64,000 bases of DNA from GCA-002733465 sp965230525 (GTDB lineage Bacteria > Pseudomonadota > Gammaproteobacteria > Enterobacterales > Kangiellaceae): the NCBI GenBank assembly GCA_965230525.1, contig OZ246008.1, positions 1,240,001 through 1,304,000 of the forward strand. Direction: 5' to 3'. The notes below the pieces were generated by a model, which saw nothing but the letters and a program-made list of their open reading frames with translations, searched no databases and was not told the origin of the DNA. The position numbers and the translations under genes are program-made. This document shows positions 28,012 to 36,926 of this stretch, piece by piece. Position 1 is the first letter of the stretch, and the number at the start of each line of letters is the position of its first letter.

Positions 28012-28034
28012 TTTTCGCGTAATCAGCAGGTCGA

Positions 28035-28457
28035 TTACTTTTTCTTTAAAACAGCCATGGTAAGTCGAGCAATACAAGTCGGTTGTTGTTTTTGATTTAC
28101 CAGTGGAATATCCCATACCTGAGTTGTTCGCCCAATGTGAATCGGCTTGCAAGTAGCAAAAACTAACCCCGATTTTACCGCCTTTAGGTGGTTGGCGTTG
28201 ATATCGAGCCCGACACAATAGTGTTGCTCATCAACCGCCATGTTTGCCGCGATACTACCAATGGTTTCCGCTAACACCACCGAAGCTCCGCCATGCAGAA
28301 TTCCCATTGGTTGATGTGTTCGTGGTTCGACCGGCATACTGGCGGTCATAGAGTGATCATCAAACTCGGTGACAATAATTCCAAGTGTCTCTACTAGCGT
28401 ATTTTTTCTGGATTGATTTAGCTGCTCTAAATTAAATTCTCGTTTCCAAATAGACAT
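28035..28457 (-). CDS. Hotdog-fold acyl-CoA thioesterase (YdiI/PaaI family)
   Basis: 140 residues. The hotdog helix motif HQPMGILHGGASVVLAETIGS holds the catalytic acid (Glu) and the HGG turn of the YdiI/EntH branch. The closing strands GLDINANHLKAVKSG and the C-terminal half also fit. A GAGGA site precedes ATG 28457. Family members hydrolyse aryl- or acyl-CoA, including 1,4-dihydroxy-2-naphthoyl-CoA; the substrate here is unknown. It converges with pyrC. Confidence 0.85.
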   Translation of the reverse strand: MSIWKREFNLEQLNQSRKNTLVETLGIIVTEFDDHSMTASMPVEPRTHQPMGILHGGASVVLAETIGSIAANMAVDEQHYCVGLDINANHLKAVKSGLVFATCKPIHIGRTTQVWDIPLVNQKQQPTCIARLTMAVLKKK

Positions 28458-28508
28458 AGTAATCCTCAGTCTTTGTGAATCCGGTGTTTGCTAATACAAG
28501 AACTTGGA

Positions 28509-30278
28509 TTATAGTCGACCTGTTTGCACGACTTCAATTAGCGCCAATAGCGCTCTATCTGACGGGCTCTTTTCCATTAATCGCTGATACAGCATTAGTG
28601 CTCGTTCATCATCGCCTTTTTTGTAGCTCTGCCAGGCTTTGATCATACCGTTTTGATTATTAAGCTTTTCCTTTCTGACACTGATTGTGTCTTGTGAAAA
28701 AACTTCATATAAAGTAACTGGCTTGGATTTTCCTTGCACAAAGCAGGTTGCTATAAAGCGAATATTATTTTTATCAAAATGCTCAAGTCTCAGTCTCAAT
28801 TCTTCTGAGATTAAGATTGGCGCGTTAAATGTTTTTGTTAATGCCTCTATACGGGCGGCTGCATTAACCGTATCTGAAATTACCGTAACATCCATTCTTG
28901 AGCTGGTACCAACCGTTCCGAGCATCATTTTCCCGGTATGGAGTCCTAAGCCAATTTTTACCGTCGGCAGATTTCGCTGTCTTAGCTTCTCGTTATATTT
29001 ATCGAGCGTTTCCATCATGCCAACGGCTGCTTGAACGGCATGATCAGCTGAGTTTGGAAACAATGCCATAATACCATCGCCCATGTACTTATCGATTGTG
29101 CCACCATATTTGTTAATAACCGGCACCATGATTTTTAAGTAACGATTGATAAAGCTAAAGTTCTCGCTCGGTGGCATCGACTCGGACAAGCTGGTAAACC
29201 CTCGAATATCACAAAACAGTATGGTCATTTCTTTTTCTACGCAGTCACCTAAGGCCGTATTTTTGATCCCGGTCGGACTAATCAATTTTAGAATTTGATG
29301 AGGAACAAAGCGGCTATAAGCTTTGTTAGTGCTTACTAATTCGTTACGACTGACTTGCAGCTTTAAAATCATTAAATTGAATTGCTTTGCCAAGTAAGTA
29401 AAACCACCAAAGCCAGATAACGACAAATTAAAATTAAAATCATTTTTAATTAATCGTTCAATAGCGTCAGTGAGCTGTTCGAATGGACCGGTGATTTTTC
29501 GAGCAAAAAAGATCGAAGCCACCAGTAAGCTAATAAACAGGAAGCTAATGGTAACTAACATGGATTCCAGCAACTTCTCCTTTAAATGAGAGACTTGGTG
29601 ATTGGAAACTTCAACCACAACAATCCCAGCGGGAGTATTTTTGGAATCCAAAATAGCAGCAAAGCTTATGTATTTTTGTACGTTTGCAATATCCTTAAGC
29701 AAAACCGTTTTACTGGTCTGTTTGGTCTGGTGAAATTCTCTGATAAGGCTCTCGAACCCTTCGCTTGTCACAACCTTACTGCCGCTTAAAAATAGCGGAG
29801 TTTTTTGTTCCTCTTGTCGTATATCGGGGATTACACCATAAAACATCTTGTCAGCCGATTTTGAAAAGTTGACGGTATAGATAAAGCTAGCGAACTCATC
29901 TGCTTGCATTGTTTTTAACAAGGCCGTGTTGTATCGGAGATAGGGTTTAGAATTCATCGATTTAGGCGAGTTAAAGCCTCGATGAATATTGCCATCGATA
30001 AACGCTGCCGTTGTTTCAGCTTGCATCATTTGCCGGTGTAGGAATTTATCGATTAGATAAACTTCGGCACTGCGATAAATACTGTATCCAGTAATGGTAA
30101 GGATTAACCCCGCAACGAGCAAAAACCACACGATAACGTGACTTCGGAATTGTCGATTGGAAGAAATAGCCAATATTTTTAGACCTTGTAGTGACAAGAA
30201 GGTCTTTTTTAAGGACCCTGCATTTTTTATTAAGGTAGATATAAATCTAGGCGGAATCGCTAAAAAAGCAAGCAGCAA
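28509..30278 (-). CDS. Membrane class III adenylate/guanylate cyclase with HAMP domain
   Basis: 589 residues. A membrane segment at about 47-69 and another at about 240-259 bracket a periplasmic sensor (about 70-238). A HAMP domain (260-312) leads into a class III cyclase (about 345-530). Metal ligands are Asp357 (FCDIRG) and Asp401 (KYMGDG), and the transition-state pair is Asn472/Arg476 (VNAAARIE). Asp463 in MDVTV would suit adenine, so cAMP is more likely than cGMP. The last 50 residues form a short TPR-like helix pair. The first 45 residues precede the membrane segment, so the true start could be later. Confidence 0.85.
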   Translation of the reverse strand: MLLAFLAIPPRFISTLIKNAGSLKKTFLSLQGLKILAISSNRQFRSHVIVWFLLVAGLILTITGYSIYRSAEVYLIDKFLHRQMMQAETTAAFIDGNIHRGFNSPKSMNSKPYLRYNTALLKTMQADEFASFIYTVNFSKSADKMFYGVIPDIRQEEQKTPLFLSGSKVVTSEGFESLIREFHQTKQTSKTVLLKDIANVQKYISFAAILDSKNTPAGIVVVEVSNHQVSHLKEKLLESMLVTISFLFISLLVASIFFARKITGPFEQLTDAIERLIKNDFNFNLSLSGFGGFTYLAKQFNLMILKLQVSRNELVSTNKAYSRFVPHQILKLISPTGIKNTALGDCVEKEMTILFCDIRGFTSLSESMPPSENFSFINRYLKIMVPVINKYGGTIDKYMGDGIMALFPNSADHAVQAAVGMMETLDKYNEKLRQRNLPTVKIGLGLHTGKMMLGTVGTSSRMDVTVISDTVNAAARIEALTKTFNAPILISEELRLRLEHFDKNNIRFIATCFVQGKSKPVTLYEVFSQDTISVRKEKLNNQNGMIKAWQSYKKGDDERALMLYQRLMEKSPSDRALLALIEVVQTGRL

Positions 30279-30420
30279 ACTTAAATAAATTGGTATTTGA
30301 GATATTTGTTCTAAAATTTTTTGAAATCATCTTAACGAGCAATATTTTGATCGTTGCAAAGCCCCCGCCAACTATGATTCTCAGCATATTCTGCATTTAT
30401 AGTCTAGGCTGAGTGAGTAA

Positions 30421-30437
30421 CGCACCAGATCAGCGCG
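30421..30437 (+). promoter_or_regulatory. Weak NtrC-like site
   Basis: CGCACCAGATCAGCGCG matches the left NtrC half-site GCACCA and ends in GC, but the centre fits poorly. It lies 63 bp (six helical turns) upstream of the better site at 30484, on the same face of the helix. Confidence 0.35.
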
Positions 30438-30483
30438 AATCAGTAAGACCGGCGAACTAAAAAGGTGCGCGAATCGCTTTGTA

Positions 30484-30500
30484 TGAACCAATATGGTGCG
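30484..30500 (+). promoter_or_regulatory. NtrC-binding site upstream of glnA
   Basis: TGAACCAATATGGTGCG matches the enteric glnA NtrC site (TGCACCAACATGGTGCT, from memory) at 13 of 17 positions, with the dyad halves ACCA and TGGTGC. Its centre is about 96 bp before the expected start of the sigma-54 transcript, a normal enhancer distance. Confidence 0.7.
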
Positions 30501-30561
30501 TTAAGATCCAAAACATAGATTAAACACTCAGCTAAATCGTCACTTAGCTGAAATAATTAGT

Positions 30562-30578
30562 TGGCATCATGCTTGCAT
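30562..30578 (+). promoter_or_regulatory. Sigma-54 promoter of glnA
   Basis: TTGGCAT-N5-TTGCAT: the GG (30563-30564) and GC (30575-30576) doublets are separated by exactly 10 bp, as sigma-54 promoters require. The predicted start is near 30588, about 46 bp before the glnA ATG. Confidence 0.8.
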
Positions 30579-30633
30579 TGACTGGCAACAATAAGTTTTT
30601 AACCTTTTTTAATTAGCGTTTGAGGAATTAAGC

Positions 30634-32043
30634 ATGTCTAACAACAAGATCTTATCAATGATCGAAGAAAATGATGTCAGTTTCGTGGACTTACGGTTCA
30701 CCGATACTAAAGGTAAAGAGCAACACGTGAGCTTACCAGTTCATTGCGTTGATGAAGATTTTTTAGAAGAAGGGAAAATGTTTGATGGATCTTCAATTTC
30801 TGGCTGGAAAGGTATCAATGAATCCGACATGGTATTAATGCCCGATGTCGAGACCGCGGTAATGGACCCTTTCTGTGAAGACTCTACTCTAAATTTGCGC
30901 TGCGACATTTTAGAACCGGCTACCATGCAAGGCTATGATCGCGACCCACGCTCTGTTGCAAAACGTGCTGAGGCCTACCTTAAATCAACGGGAATTGCTG
31001 ACACCGCTTATTTTGGTCCTGAGCCAGAATTTTTTATGTTCGACGATGTTCGTTTCCAAATTGATATGAAAGGGGCGTCATACAAAATTGATTCAAACGA
31101 AGCTGCTTGGAACTCTGATCGTCGTTATGACGACGGCAACATGGGTCATCGCCCAGGTGTTAAAGGCGGCTATTTCCCGGTTCCACCTGTCGATTCATCG
31201 CAAGATATTCGTTCACAAATGTGCTTAGTGCTAGAAGAAATGGGTGTAATGACTGAAGCGCATCATCATGAGGTAGCAACAGGGAACCAAAATGAAATCG
31301 CAACTCGCTTCAACACCCTAGTCAACAAAGCGGACGAAACTCAAATTCTTAAGTACGTTGTACACAACGTTGCTCACGCCTATGGCAAAACAGCTACTTT
31401 TATGCCGAAGCCTGTTGTTGGTGACAATGGAAGCGGTATGCATGTTCATCAGTCGCTAGCAAAAGACGGGGTCAACCTTTTTGCTGGTAACAAATATGGT
31501 GGATTATCAGAGACGGCTCTCTACTACATTGGTGGAATCATTAAGCATGCAAGAGCGATTAACGCCTTTGCAAATGCATCAACAAACTCTTATAAGCGTT
31601 TAGTTCCTGGCTTTGAAGCGCCAGTAATGCTAGCTTATTCTGCGAAAAACCGAAGTGCTTCCATTCGTATTCCACATGTACCCAGCGAAAAGGGACGACG
31701 CATCGAAGTACGCTTCCCTGACCCAACAGGTAACCCTTATTTGGCATTCAGCGCAATGATGATGGCTGGATTAGACGGTATTCAAAATAAAATCCATCCT
31801 GGGGATGCAATGGATAAAGATTTATATGACTTACCAGCTGAAGAAGCTAAAGCAATCCCAACGGTGGCTTCTTCATTAGAGCAAGCACTTGAAGCACTCG
31901 ACACTGATAGAGAGTTCTTGACTCGCGGTGGCGTATTTAGTGATGACTTTATTGATTCATACATTGCACTAAAGTCTTCTGAAGTAGAAAGACTGAATAT
32001 GACAACTCACCCTGTTGAGTTTGAGTTGTACTACAGCCTGTAG
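30634..32043 (+). CDS. glnA: Glutamine synthetase type I
   Basis: Makes glutamine from glutamate and ammonia. 469 residues, as in E. coli. Motifs include MFDGSSISGWKGI, the metal/ATP segments FGPEPEFFMFD and GMHVHQSL, KNRSASIRIP, EVRFPDPTGNPY, and an intact adenylylation region around NMTTHPVEFELYYSL with the C-terminal Tyr. A GAGGAA site precedes the start. A strong terminator follows, and ntrB-ntrC (glnL-glnG) are not adjacent. Confidence 0.97.
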   Translation: MSNNKILSMIEENDVSFVDLRFTDTKGKEQHVSLPVHCVDEDFLEEGKMFDGSSISGWKGINESDMVLMPDVETAVMDPFCEDSTLNLRCDILEPATMQGYDRDPRSVAKRAEAYLKSTGIADTAYFGPEPEFFMFDDVRFQIDMKGASYKIDSNEAAWNSDRRYDDGNMGHRPGVKGGYFPVPPVDSSQDIRSQMCLVLEEMGVMTEAHHHEVATGNQNEIATRFNTLVNKADETQILKYVVHNVAHAYGKTATFMPKPVVGDNGSGMHVHQSLAKDGVNLFAGNKYGGLSETALYYIGGIIKHARAINAFANASTNSYKRLVPGFEAPVMLAYSAKNRSASIRIPHVPSEKGRRIEVRFPDPTGNPYLAFSAMMMAGLDGIQNKIHPGDAMDKDLYDLPAEEAKAIPTVASSLEQALEALDTDREFLTRGGVFSDDFIDSYIALKSSEVERLNMTTHPVEFELYYSL

Positions 32044-32060
32044 ACTTTTTGTTGTCTATT

Positions 32061-32090
32061 AAAGCCAGTCATTTTGACTGGCTTTTTTTT
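32061..32090 (+). terminator. Rho-independent terminator after glnA
   Basis: AAAGCCAGTCA-TTT-TGACTGGCTTT is a perfect 11-bp stem with a 3-base loop, running into a T8 tract. It ends the glnA transcript 18 bp after the stop codon. Confidence 0.92.
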
Positions 32091-32245
32091 GCGTCAAATT
32101 CGAGAATGCCGGTTGCTCCACTGGTTCGGAGGAGTGGTGAGGTTGCTAAATGGGGAACTCTGTCGCTATCTCACAGACTAAAACTATGAATATTAGAAAT
32201 AGTTTGCTAGTTTTAATGTAATCCCTAATTAGGTACCTGAAAAGA

Positions 32246-32956
32246 ATGTGCTTACATAAGAAATCAAGTTTGTTTGTTGGTTTAGTCGCAATCGCAACTA
32301 GCCTGTTGGCTTCTCCTGTCGTGATGGCTGAAGAATCGAGCAAAAAAACAAAACAACAAGCCGATGCGGCAACCAAAACCAGCAAAAAACTTTATAAAAC
32401 AGTTGATAAGAACGGCAATGTGCATTTTTCCGATCAACCATCACCAGGGGCCAAAGCGGTGGTCATTGAGGAAGTAACCTCCATCCAAATGGACAAACCT
32501 AAGGTGGATATTGGCTCATTAGTTGAAGAAAATCAGGTCAAGCGCGATCCCAATGCGCCTTATTACAATTTGATGGCATTCCAGGGGTTAGAAAATGAAG
32601 GCGTAGTAAGAAATAACGGTGGAACAGTCCCTTTGGCTGTCGTGTTACAACCAGAGCTAAGCAAAAGCCATTATTTAAGGTTTTATAATGATGGCCAATT
32701 AATAGGAGATAAACAAAAAGAGTTATCCATTACAGCCACCAATATTGAGTACGGTCCTCACGTAGCGCATTTTGAAGTGGTGGCCAGCACCGGAAAAGTG
32801 GTTCAACAAAGCGAAAAAGTGAAGTTTAATCTATTGCATGTAGTGAGAAAGCGAGTTGGCAATGTAAATAGTCTAACCAACGATGTGCACAAGAACTCTC
32901 TGCCGCAGCACCCCAAAGTACCGACCTACCAGTCAATGAAGAAAACTGATAACTAG
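32246..32956 (+). CDS. Exported DUF4124 protein
   Basis: 236 residues of unknown function. It has a signal peptide (SLFVGLVAIATSLLASPVVMA), a DUF4124 core at about 50-65 (YKTVDKNGNVHFSDQP), and a larger C-terminal domain with a beta-rich look (YLRFYNDGQLIGDKQKELSITATNIEYGPHVAHFEV). It lies just after glnA; in many gammaproteobacteria a DUF4124 gene sits next to glnA. It has its own terminator. This is the third DUF4124 protein in the window. Confidence 0.75.
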   Translation: MCLHKKSSLFVGLVAIATSLLASPVVMAEESSKKTKQQADAATKTSKKLYKTVDKNGNVHFSDQPSPGAKAVVIEEVTSIQMDKPKVDIGSLVEENQVKRDPNAPYYNLMAFQGLENEGVVRNNGGTVPLAVVLQPELSKSHYLRFYNDGQLIGDKQKELSITATNIEYGPHVAHFEVVASTGKVVQQSEKVKFNLLHVVRKRVGNVNSLTNDVHKNSLPQHPKVPTYQSMKKTDN

Positions 32957-33084
32957 TTCGTATTAATAGAGCCTTTGGTTATATAAGATAGCCTTTCTAG
33001 TGACCTGTTTTGATATGGCTAGCAAAGCCCTCTAGCGATATTGACCGCTGTTCTTTCATTAGATTTGTAATACAATCCCTGAGT

Positions 33085-33110
33085 TGCCCGCTTTTAGCGG
33101 GCATTTTTTA
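33085..33110 (+). terminator. Rho-independent terminator
   Basis: GCCCGCT-TTT-AGCGGGC (33086-33102) is a perfect 7-bp stem with a 3-base loop, followed by ATTTTTTATT. It ends the transcript of the DUF4124 gene at 32246, in front of the convergent accC. Confidence 0.9.
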
Positions 33111-33135
33111 TTGGGGTCATAAAGTCTCAGGTAGG

Positions 33136-34485
33136 CTAAAGGCTTTCGTTTTCTAATTTCTTTTCCAAGTAGTGGATGTTAGTACCACCTTTTTGGAAGT
33201 TCTCATCGGCCATAATTCGTCGCTGCAGCTCTATATTGGTTTTTATACCATCAATTACCACTTCGTCTAAAGCCATCTGCATACGAGCCATCGCCACTTC
33301 ACGGGTTTCACCATAAGTAATTAACTTACCGATCATCGAGTCGTAATAGGGTGGAACTTTATAACCAGAGTAAACATGAGAATCCCAACGAACACCCGGT
33401 CCGCCCGGAGCGTGATACCGAGTGATGGTTCCCGGAGAAGGAATAAAGGTTTCCGGATCCTCGGCATTGATACGACACTCAATTGAATGGCCGCGTAACT
33501 GAATGTTTTCTTGTTTAAAGGATAGAGGTTGACCTTCGGCGATTCGAAGTTGTTCTTTAATAATATCAACGCCCGAAACCAGTTCCGAAACGGGGTGCTC
33601 AACCTGGACTCGCGTATTCATTTCGATAAAATAAAATTCACCTTTTTCATACAAGAACTCAAACGTTCCCGCTCCGCGATAGCCCATTTCAATACAGGCT
33701 GCGACGCAGCGCTCGCCAATATAACGACGCTTTTCTTCTGTGATACCAGGCGCAGGTGCTTCTTCAACAACTTTTTGATGGCGACGTTGCATAGAACAGT
33801 CTCTTTCGCCTAGGTAAATGGCATTACCATGATTATCAGCCAAGATCTGAATTTCAACATGTCGAGGCGTCTCAAGAAACTTCTCCATATAAACCATGTC
33901 ATTGTTAAATGCCGCCTTGGCTTCAGATTTAGTTAACGCAATCGATTCGATAAGATCTTCTTCTTTTCGAACCACACGCATACCGCGGCCACCACCGCCA
34001 CCAGAGGCCTTAATGATGACCGGGTAGGCGATACGCTTTGCCAGCGCAAGATTGGTTTTATCATCATCACCTAGCGGCCCATCAGAACCAGGGACGCAGG
34101 GCACACCAGAACGTTTCATGGCTGCGATTGCCGAAACTTTGTCACCCATCAGTCGAATTGATTCAGCACTCGGTCCAATAAAGGTAAAGCCGCTTCGCTC
34201 AACTTGCTCAGCAAAGTCAGCGTTCTCAGCTAAAAAACCGTAACCTGGGTGTATTGCCACCGCATCGGTGACTTCAGCTGCAGAAATGATTGCTGGGATA
34301 TTGAGATAGCTCTCTAATGGTGACGCAGGTCCGATACATACTGACTCATCGGCCAACCTGACGTGCATTAGATTTTCGTCGGCCGTCGAATGAACGGCAA
34401 CGGTTTTAATTCCCAGTTCTCTGCATGCTCTTAAAATACGTAGAGCAATTTCTCCACGATTTGCAATGACCACTTTATCAAGCAT
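33136..34485 (-). CDS. accC: Acetyl-CoA carboxylase, biotin carboxylase subunit
   Basis: Carboxylates biotin on AccB with ATP and bicarbonate, the first step of fatty-acid synthesis. The frame opens at 34524, but ATG 34485 (MLDKVVIANRGEIALRIL) with GGAAA upstream gives 449 residues, exactly the E. coli length. ATP-grasp features include the glycine loop KASGGGGGRGMRVV, EKFLETPRHVEIQ, ERDCSMQRRHQKVVEEAPAP, and FIEMNTRVQVEHPVSE. It is the last gene of aroQ-accB-accC. Confidence 0.97.
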   Translation of the reverse strand: MLDKVVIANRGEIALRILRACRELGIKTVAVHSTADENLMHVRLADESVCIGPASPLESYLNIPAIISAAEVTDAVAIHPGYGFLAENADFAEQVERSGFTFIGPSAESIRLMGDKVSAIAAMKRSGVPCVPGSDGPLGDDDKTNLALAKRIAYPVIIKASGGGGGRGMRVVRKEEDLIESIALTKSEAKAAFNNDMVYMEKFLETPRHVEIQILADNHGNAIYLGERDCSMQRRHQKVVEEAPAPGITEEKRRYIGERCVAACIEMGYRGAGTFEFLYEKGEFYFIEMNTRVQVEHPVSELVSGVDIIKEQLRIAEGQPLSFKQENIQLRGHSIECRINAEDPETFIPSPGTITRYHAPGGPGVRWDSHVYSGYKVPPYYDSMIGKLITYGETREVAMARMQMALDEVVIDGIKTNIELQRRIMADENFQKGGTNIHYLEKKLENESL

Positions 34486-34597
34486 TTTATTTTCCAGAAA
34501 ATTCGTTTTACTTTGCAAAAACAAATGACATATTTGTTTTCATATCACTAAGTTATTTCTTAGGTGAAGTGACTCGTTAGCTAACGGTCTCTTCAAT

Positions 34598-35053
34598 TTA
34601 TTCAATAATAAATAATGGCTCGTCAAACTCGACAGGCTCACCGTCACCGACTAATACAGCTTTAATAACCCCTGCTTTGTCAGCATCAATTTGATTCATC
34701 ATTTTCATCGCTTCAACAATACATAAGGTGTCGCCAACGTTAACTTTATCGCCAACATTGACAAAATTATTGGCACCTGGGGACGGGGCCAAATACATGG
34801 TTCCCACCATTGGTGATTTTACTTGATGTCCGCTTTCTGCCGCTGGGGCTTCTGCCGCTGGTGCGTCTGATGCGCTAGCTGCTGGAGCGGTGGCATGCAC
34901 TTGAACCGGAGCCGCAGCCGGAGCTACTGGAGCGGCAATCGGTGCCATCGCACGACTGATGCGTACGGACTCTTCTCCCTCTTTAATTTCTATTTCTGCT
35001 ACCCCAGATTCTTCGAGTAATTCGATTAGTTTCTTTACTTTCCGAATATCCAT
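34598..35053 (-). CDS. accB: Acetyl-CoA carboxylase, biotin carboxyl carrier protein
   Basis: 151 residues (156 in E. coli). N-terminal MDIRKVKKLIELLEESGVAEIEIKEGEESVRISR is followed by a long Ala/Pro linker (36-74) and a biotinyl domain with Lys117 in EAMKM, the biotin attachment site. The thumb segment (LAPSPGANNFVNVG) is present. It lies between aroQ and accC in the standard order. Confidence 0.97.
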   Translation of the reverse strand: MDIRKVKKLIELLEESGVAEIEIKEGEESVRISRAMAPIAAPVAPAAAPVQVHATAPAASASDAPAAEAPAAESGHQVKSPMVGTMYLAPSPGANNFVNVGDKVNVGDTLCIVEAMKMMNQIDADKAGVIKAVLVGDGEPVEFDEPLFIIE

Positions 35054-35138
35054 AATGCTTATACCTTTTTGTAAATGGTTATATAAAAAATATTTTCTAA
35101 GTTAAATCTTGTATCAAATGAATTTCTTCTAATTTTGA

Positions 35139-35576
35139 CTAATGCCTTAAATGGCTGATGGCTGAATCTAGCGCCATCAAATAACTGTTAACGCCGAAAC
35201 CTGCAATTATCCCAACCGCAAGATCGGAAAAATAGCTGTGTTTTCTAAACGGCTCTCGAGCGTGTGGATTTGATAAATGAATCTCTATAAATGGCAGTTT
35301 AACGCTTGCTAATGCATCTCGAATAGCGACACTCGTATGGGTAAAGGCTGCCGGATTAATTAATATAAATTCAAAACCTTGCTTCAAACTTTGTTGTATC
35401 TTGTCAACTAACTCATGCTCTGCATTCGATTGAAAAGTCACTAGCTCCACTTTATGTTGTAAAGCATTTATTTGTAGTTGCTTTTCAATATCTTGCAAAC
35501 TTAACGAACCATAGATTTCGGGCTCGCGCTGACCAAGCATGTTTAAATTAGGGCCATTTAATAATAATATTTTCAT
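35139..35576 (-). CDS. aroQ: 3-dehydroquinate dehydratase, type II
   Basis: Third step of the shikimate pathway. 145 residues, near the family's usual 145-150. Motifs: NGPNLNMLGQREPEIYG with catalytic Tyr22, NPAAFTHTSVAIRDAL, EIHLSNPHAREPFRKHSYFSD with the catalytic His, and GFGVNSYLMAL. It is the first gene of the aroQ-accB-accC cluster common in gammaproteobacteria. Confidence 0.95.
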   Translation of the reverse strand: MKILLLNGPNLNMLGQREPEIYGSLSLQDIEKQLQINALQHKVELVTFQSNAEHELVDKIQQSLKQGFEFILINPAAFTHTSVAIRDALASVKLPFIEIHLSNPHAREPFRKHSYFSDLAVGIIAGFGVNSYLMALDSAISHLRH

Positions 35577-35735
35577 TTAGTTTAAAGCTGCTAGCCAATT
35601 CATCAGATGTTAACCAAATATTTAATCGCGTTCCCAATAAATAGCGGCTAAATGTCGTTAAAATCGGTAAAACCTCGTTAAATCAAACTCTACGCTGATT
35701 TAAGTCAAAGTTAAAGTACTTTCTCGAATAATTAT

Positions 35736-35776
35736 GCGCTTATGTTCACGTTTGTGGATTTTAGCGACATAAGCGC
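35736..35776. repeat. Perfect 10-bp inverted repeat between the metal permease and aroQ
   Basis: GCGCTTATGT (35736-35745) and ACATAAGCGC (35767-35776) are perfect complements with a 21-bp spacer that includes TGTGGATTT, a near-match to a DnaA box. It lies about 160 bp upstream of aroQ and 60 bp beyond the end of the permease. No T-run follows on either strand, so it may be an aroQ operator or a weak terminator. Confidence 0.4.
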
Positions 35777-35834
35777 GCATTTTATGCTTATTTGAGATGT
35801 TAGGTGGACGAACCAGTTAGCAGGGCCATCGATT

Positions 35835-36926
35835 TTATTTTTGAAAGAGTTGCTGGTAGCTATTTTTAATCATTAAGCCGGCTAGGAGCGCCGCAGAAAC
35901 GAGATAGATCATGGATGTTTCCATGGCGTGTTCGCTTGCTGCAACCATTGGGATGTGGATATCTAAGACGGAAATTATCCAATTGGTAAAATAGCCCAGC
36001 GCTAAGCTGGCCGTGAGTAGACTGGTCAAATAAGCGATTAATACCTTGGCGCCCATTTCTTGCTTAATCATACCCATTGTCGCGATGTTGGTTGCAGGGC
36101 CTGCCAACATAAACACCAAAATAGCGCCGGGGGATATGCCTGCAGCCAAAAAGCCTGCGGCTAATGGTGTGGAAGCGGTCGCGCAAATGTACATTGGGAT
36201 GCCAATCAAAGCCATGACTATCATCGCTAGTAAGCCGTCACCCCATTGCAATAAGAATTCCGTTGCAACCCAAGTCTTTATAGTGGCGGCTAGTAACAAA
36301 CCAATCAAAAGCCACTTTGTGATATCTATGAGTAGTTTGCCTGTTGCAAATTCGAGCGCGTTTTTAGTCAGCTCGGGCAATCCTAATTGTTGGTCGTTGA
36401 TTTGTCCGTCTAAGTCATGTTGATGGGCTGGCTGGGAATCTTTCGCGTCAGTCTTGCTCGCACAGCAAGATTTTTCAGCGCTTGTTTGGGGGTCTTTAAG
36501 TTCGGCATCATCGTTTTCTGACGCGAGGCTAAGTTTAACCAAAATACCAGCGTATATCGCGGTTAAAATCGCCGAAATAGGTCTTATAATAGCAAAAAAA
36601 GGTCCTAAAAGAGCGTAAGAGACGGAAATAGAGTCGACTCCGGTTTCTGGCGTTGCAACCAAAAACGAAACTGTACTTGATTTAGAAGCGCCCGAACGTC
36701 TTAACCCAATGGCTGCAGGAATGACTCCACAGGAACATAGTGGCAGCGGAGCCCCGATAATCGCCGCTTTAACAATTGAAGCGATGCTATTGTTGCCCAT
36801 GTGCTTTTGCAACAGAGTTATTGGAACAAACCACTTCATCAGACCGGCAATGACCAGACCCATTATCAGCCAAGGTGCCGATTCGACGAACAAAATCACA
36901 AAGTTGTGTATATAGGTCATTAGCAT
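35835..36926 (-). CDS. SO_0444-type Cu/Zn efflux permease
   Basis: 363-residue inner-membrane permease (DUF318-type). It has about 8-10 hydrophobic segments, and the family signature APLPLCSCGVIPAAIGLRRSGAS puts Cys64 and Cys66 in a membrane-embedded CSCG motif. A cytoplasmic loop (about 145-175) carries CC and HQHD, possible metal ligands. The start overlaps the last codons of the MerR-type gene by 7 bp. A start at the third codon, Met 36920, is also possible. The role in metal export is inferred from the family and from the adjacent metal regulator. Confidence 0.83.
   Translation of the reverse strand: MLMTYIHNFVILFVESAPWLIMGLVIAGLMKWFVPITLLQKHMGNNSIASIVKAAIIGAPLPLCSCGVIPAAIGLRRSGASKSSTVSFLVATPETGVDSISVSYALLGPFFAIIRPISAILTAIYAGILVKLSLASENDDAELKDPQTSAEKSCCASKTDAKDSQPAHQHDLDGQINDQQLGLPELTKNALEFATGKLLIDITKWLLIGLLLAATIKTWVATEFLLQWGDGLLAMIVMALIGIPMYICATASTPLAAGFLAAGISPGAILVFMLAGPATNIATMGMIKQEMGAKVLIAYLTSLLTASLALGYFTNWIISVLDIHIPMVAASEHAMETSMIYLVSAALLAGLMIKNSYQQLFQK

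Larger units (their letters stand above)
30279..30633. other. Gap between cyclase and glnA: divergent control region
   Basis: The 355-bp gap has no gene. Its right half contains the sigma-54 promoter and NtrC-like sites described separately, and its left end must carry the cyclase promoter, which I cannot place. Confidence 0.6.

Noticed and set aside
32044..32245. Possible ntrBC remnants after glnA
   Set aside because: The 200-bp gap has only the terminator and no protein-like frame, so there is no sign of a decayed ntrB.
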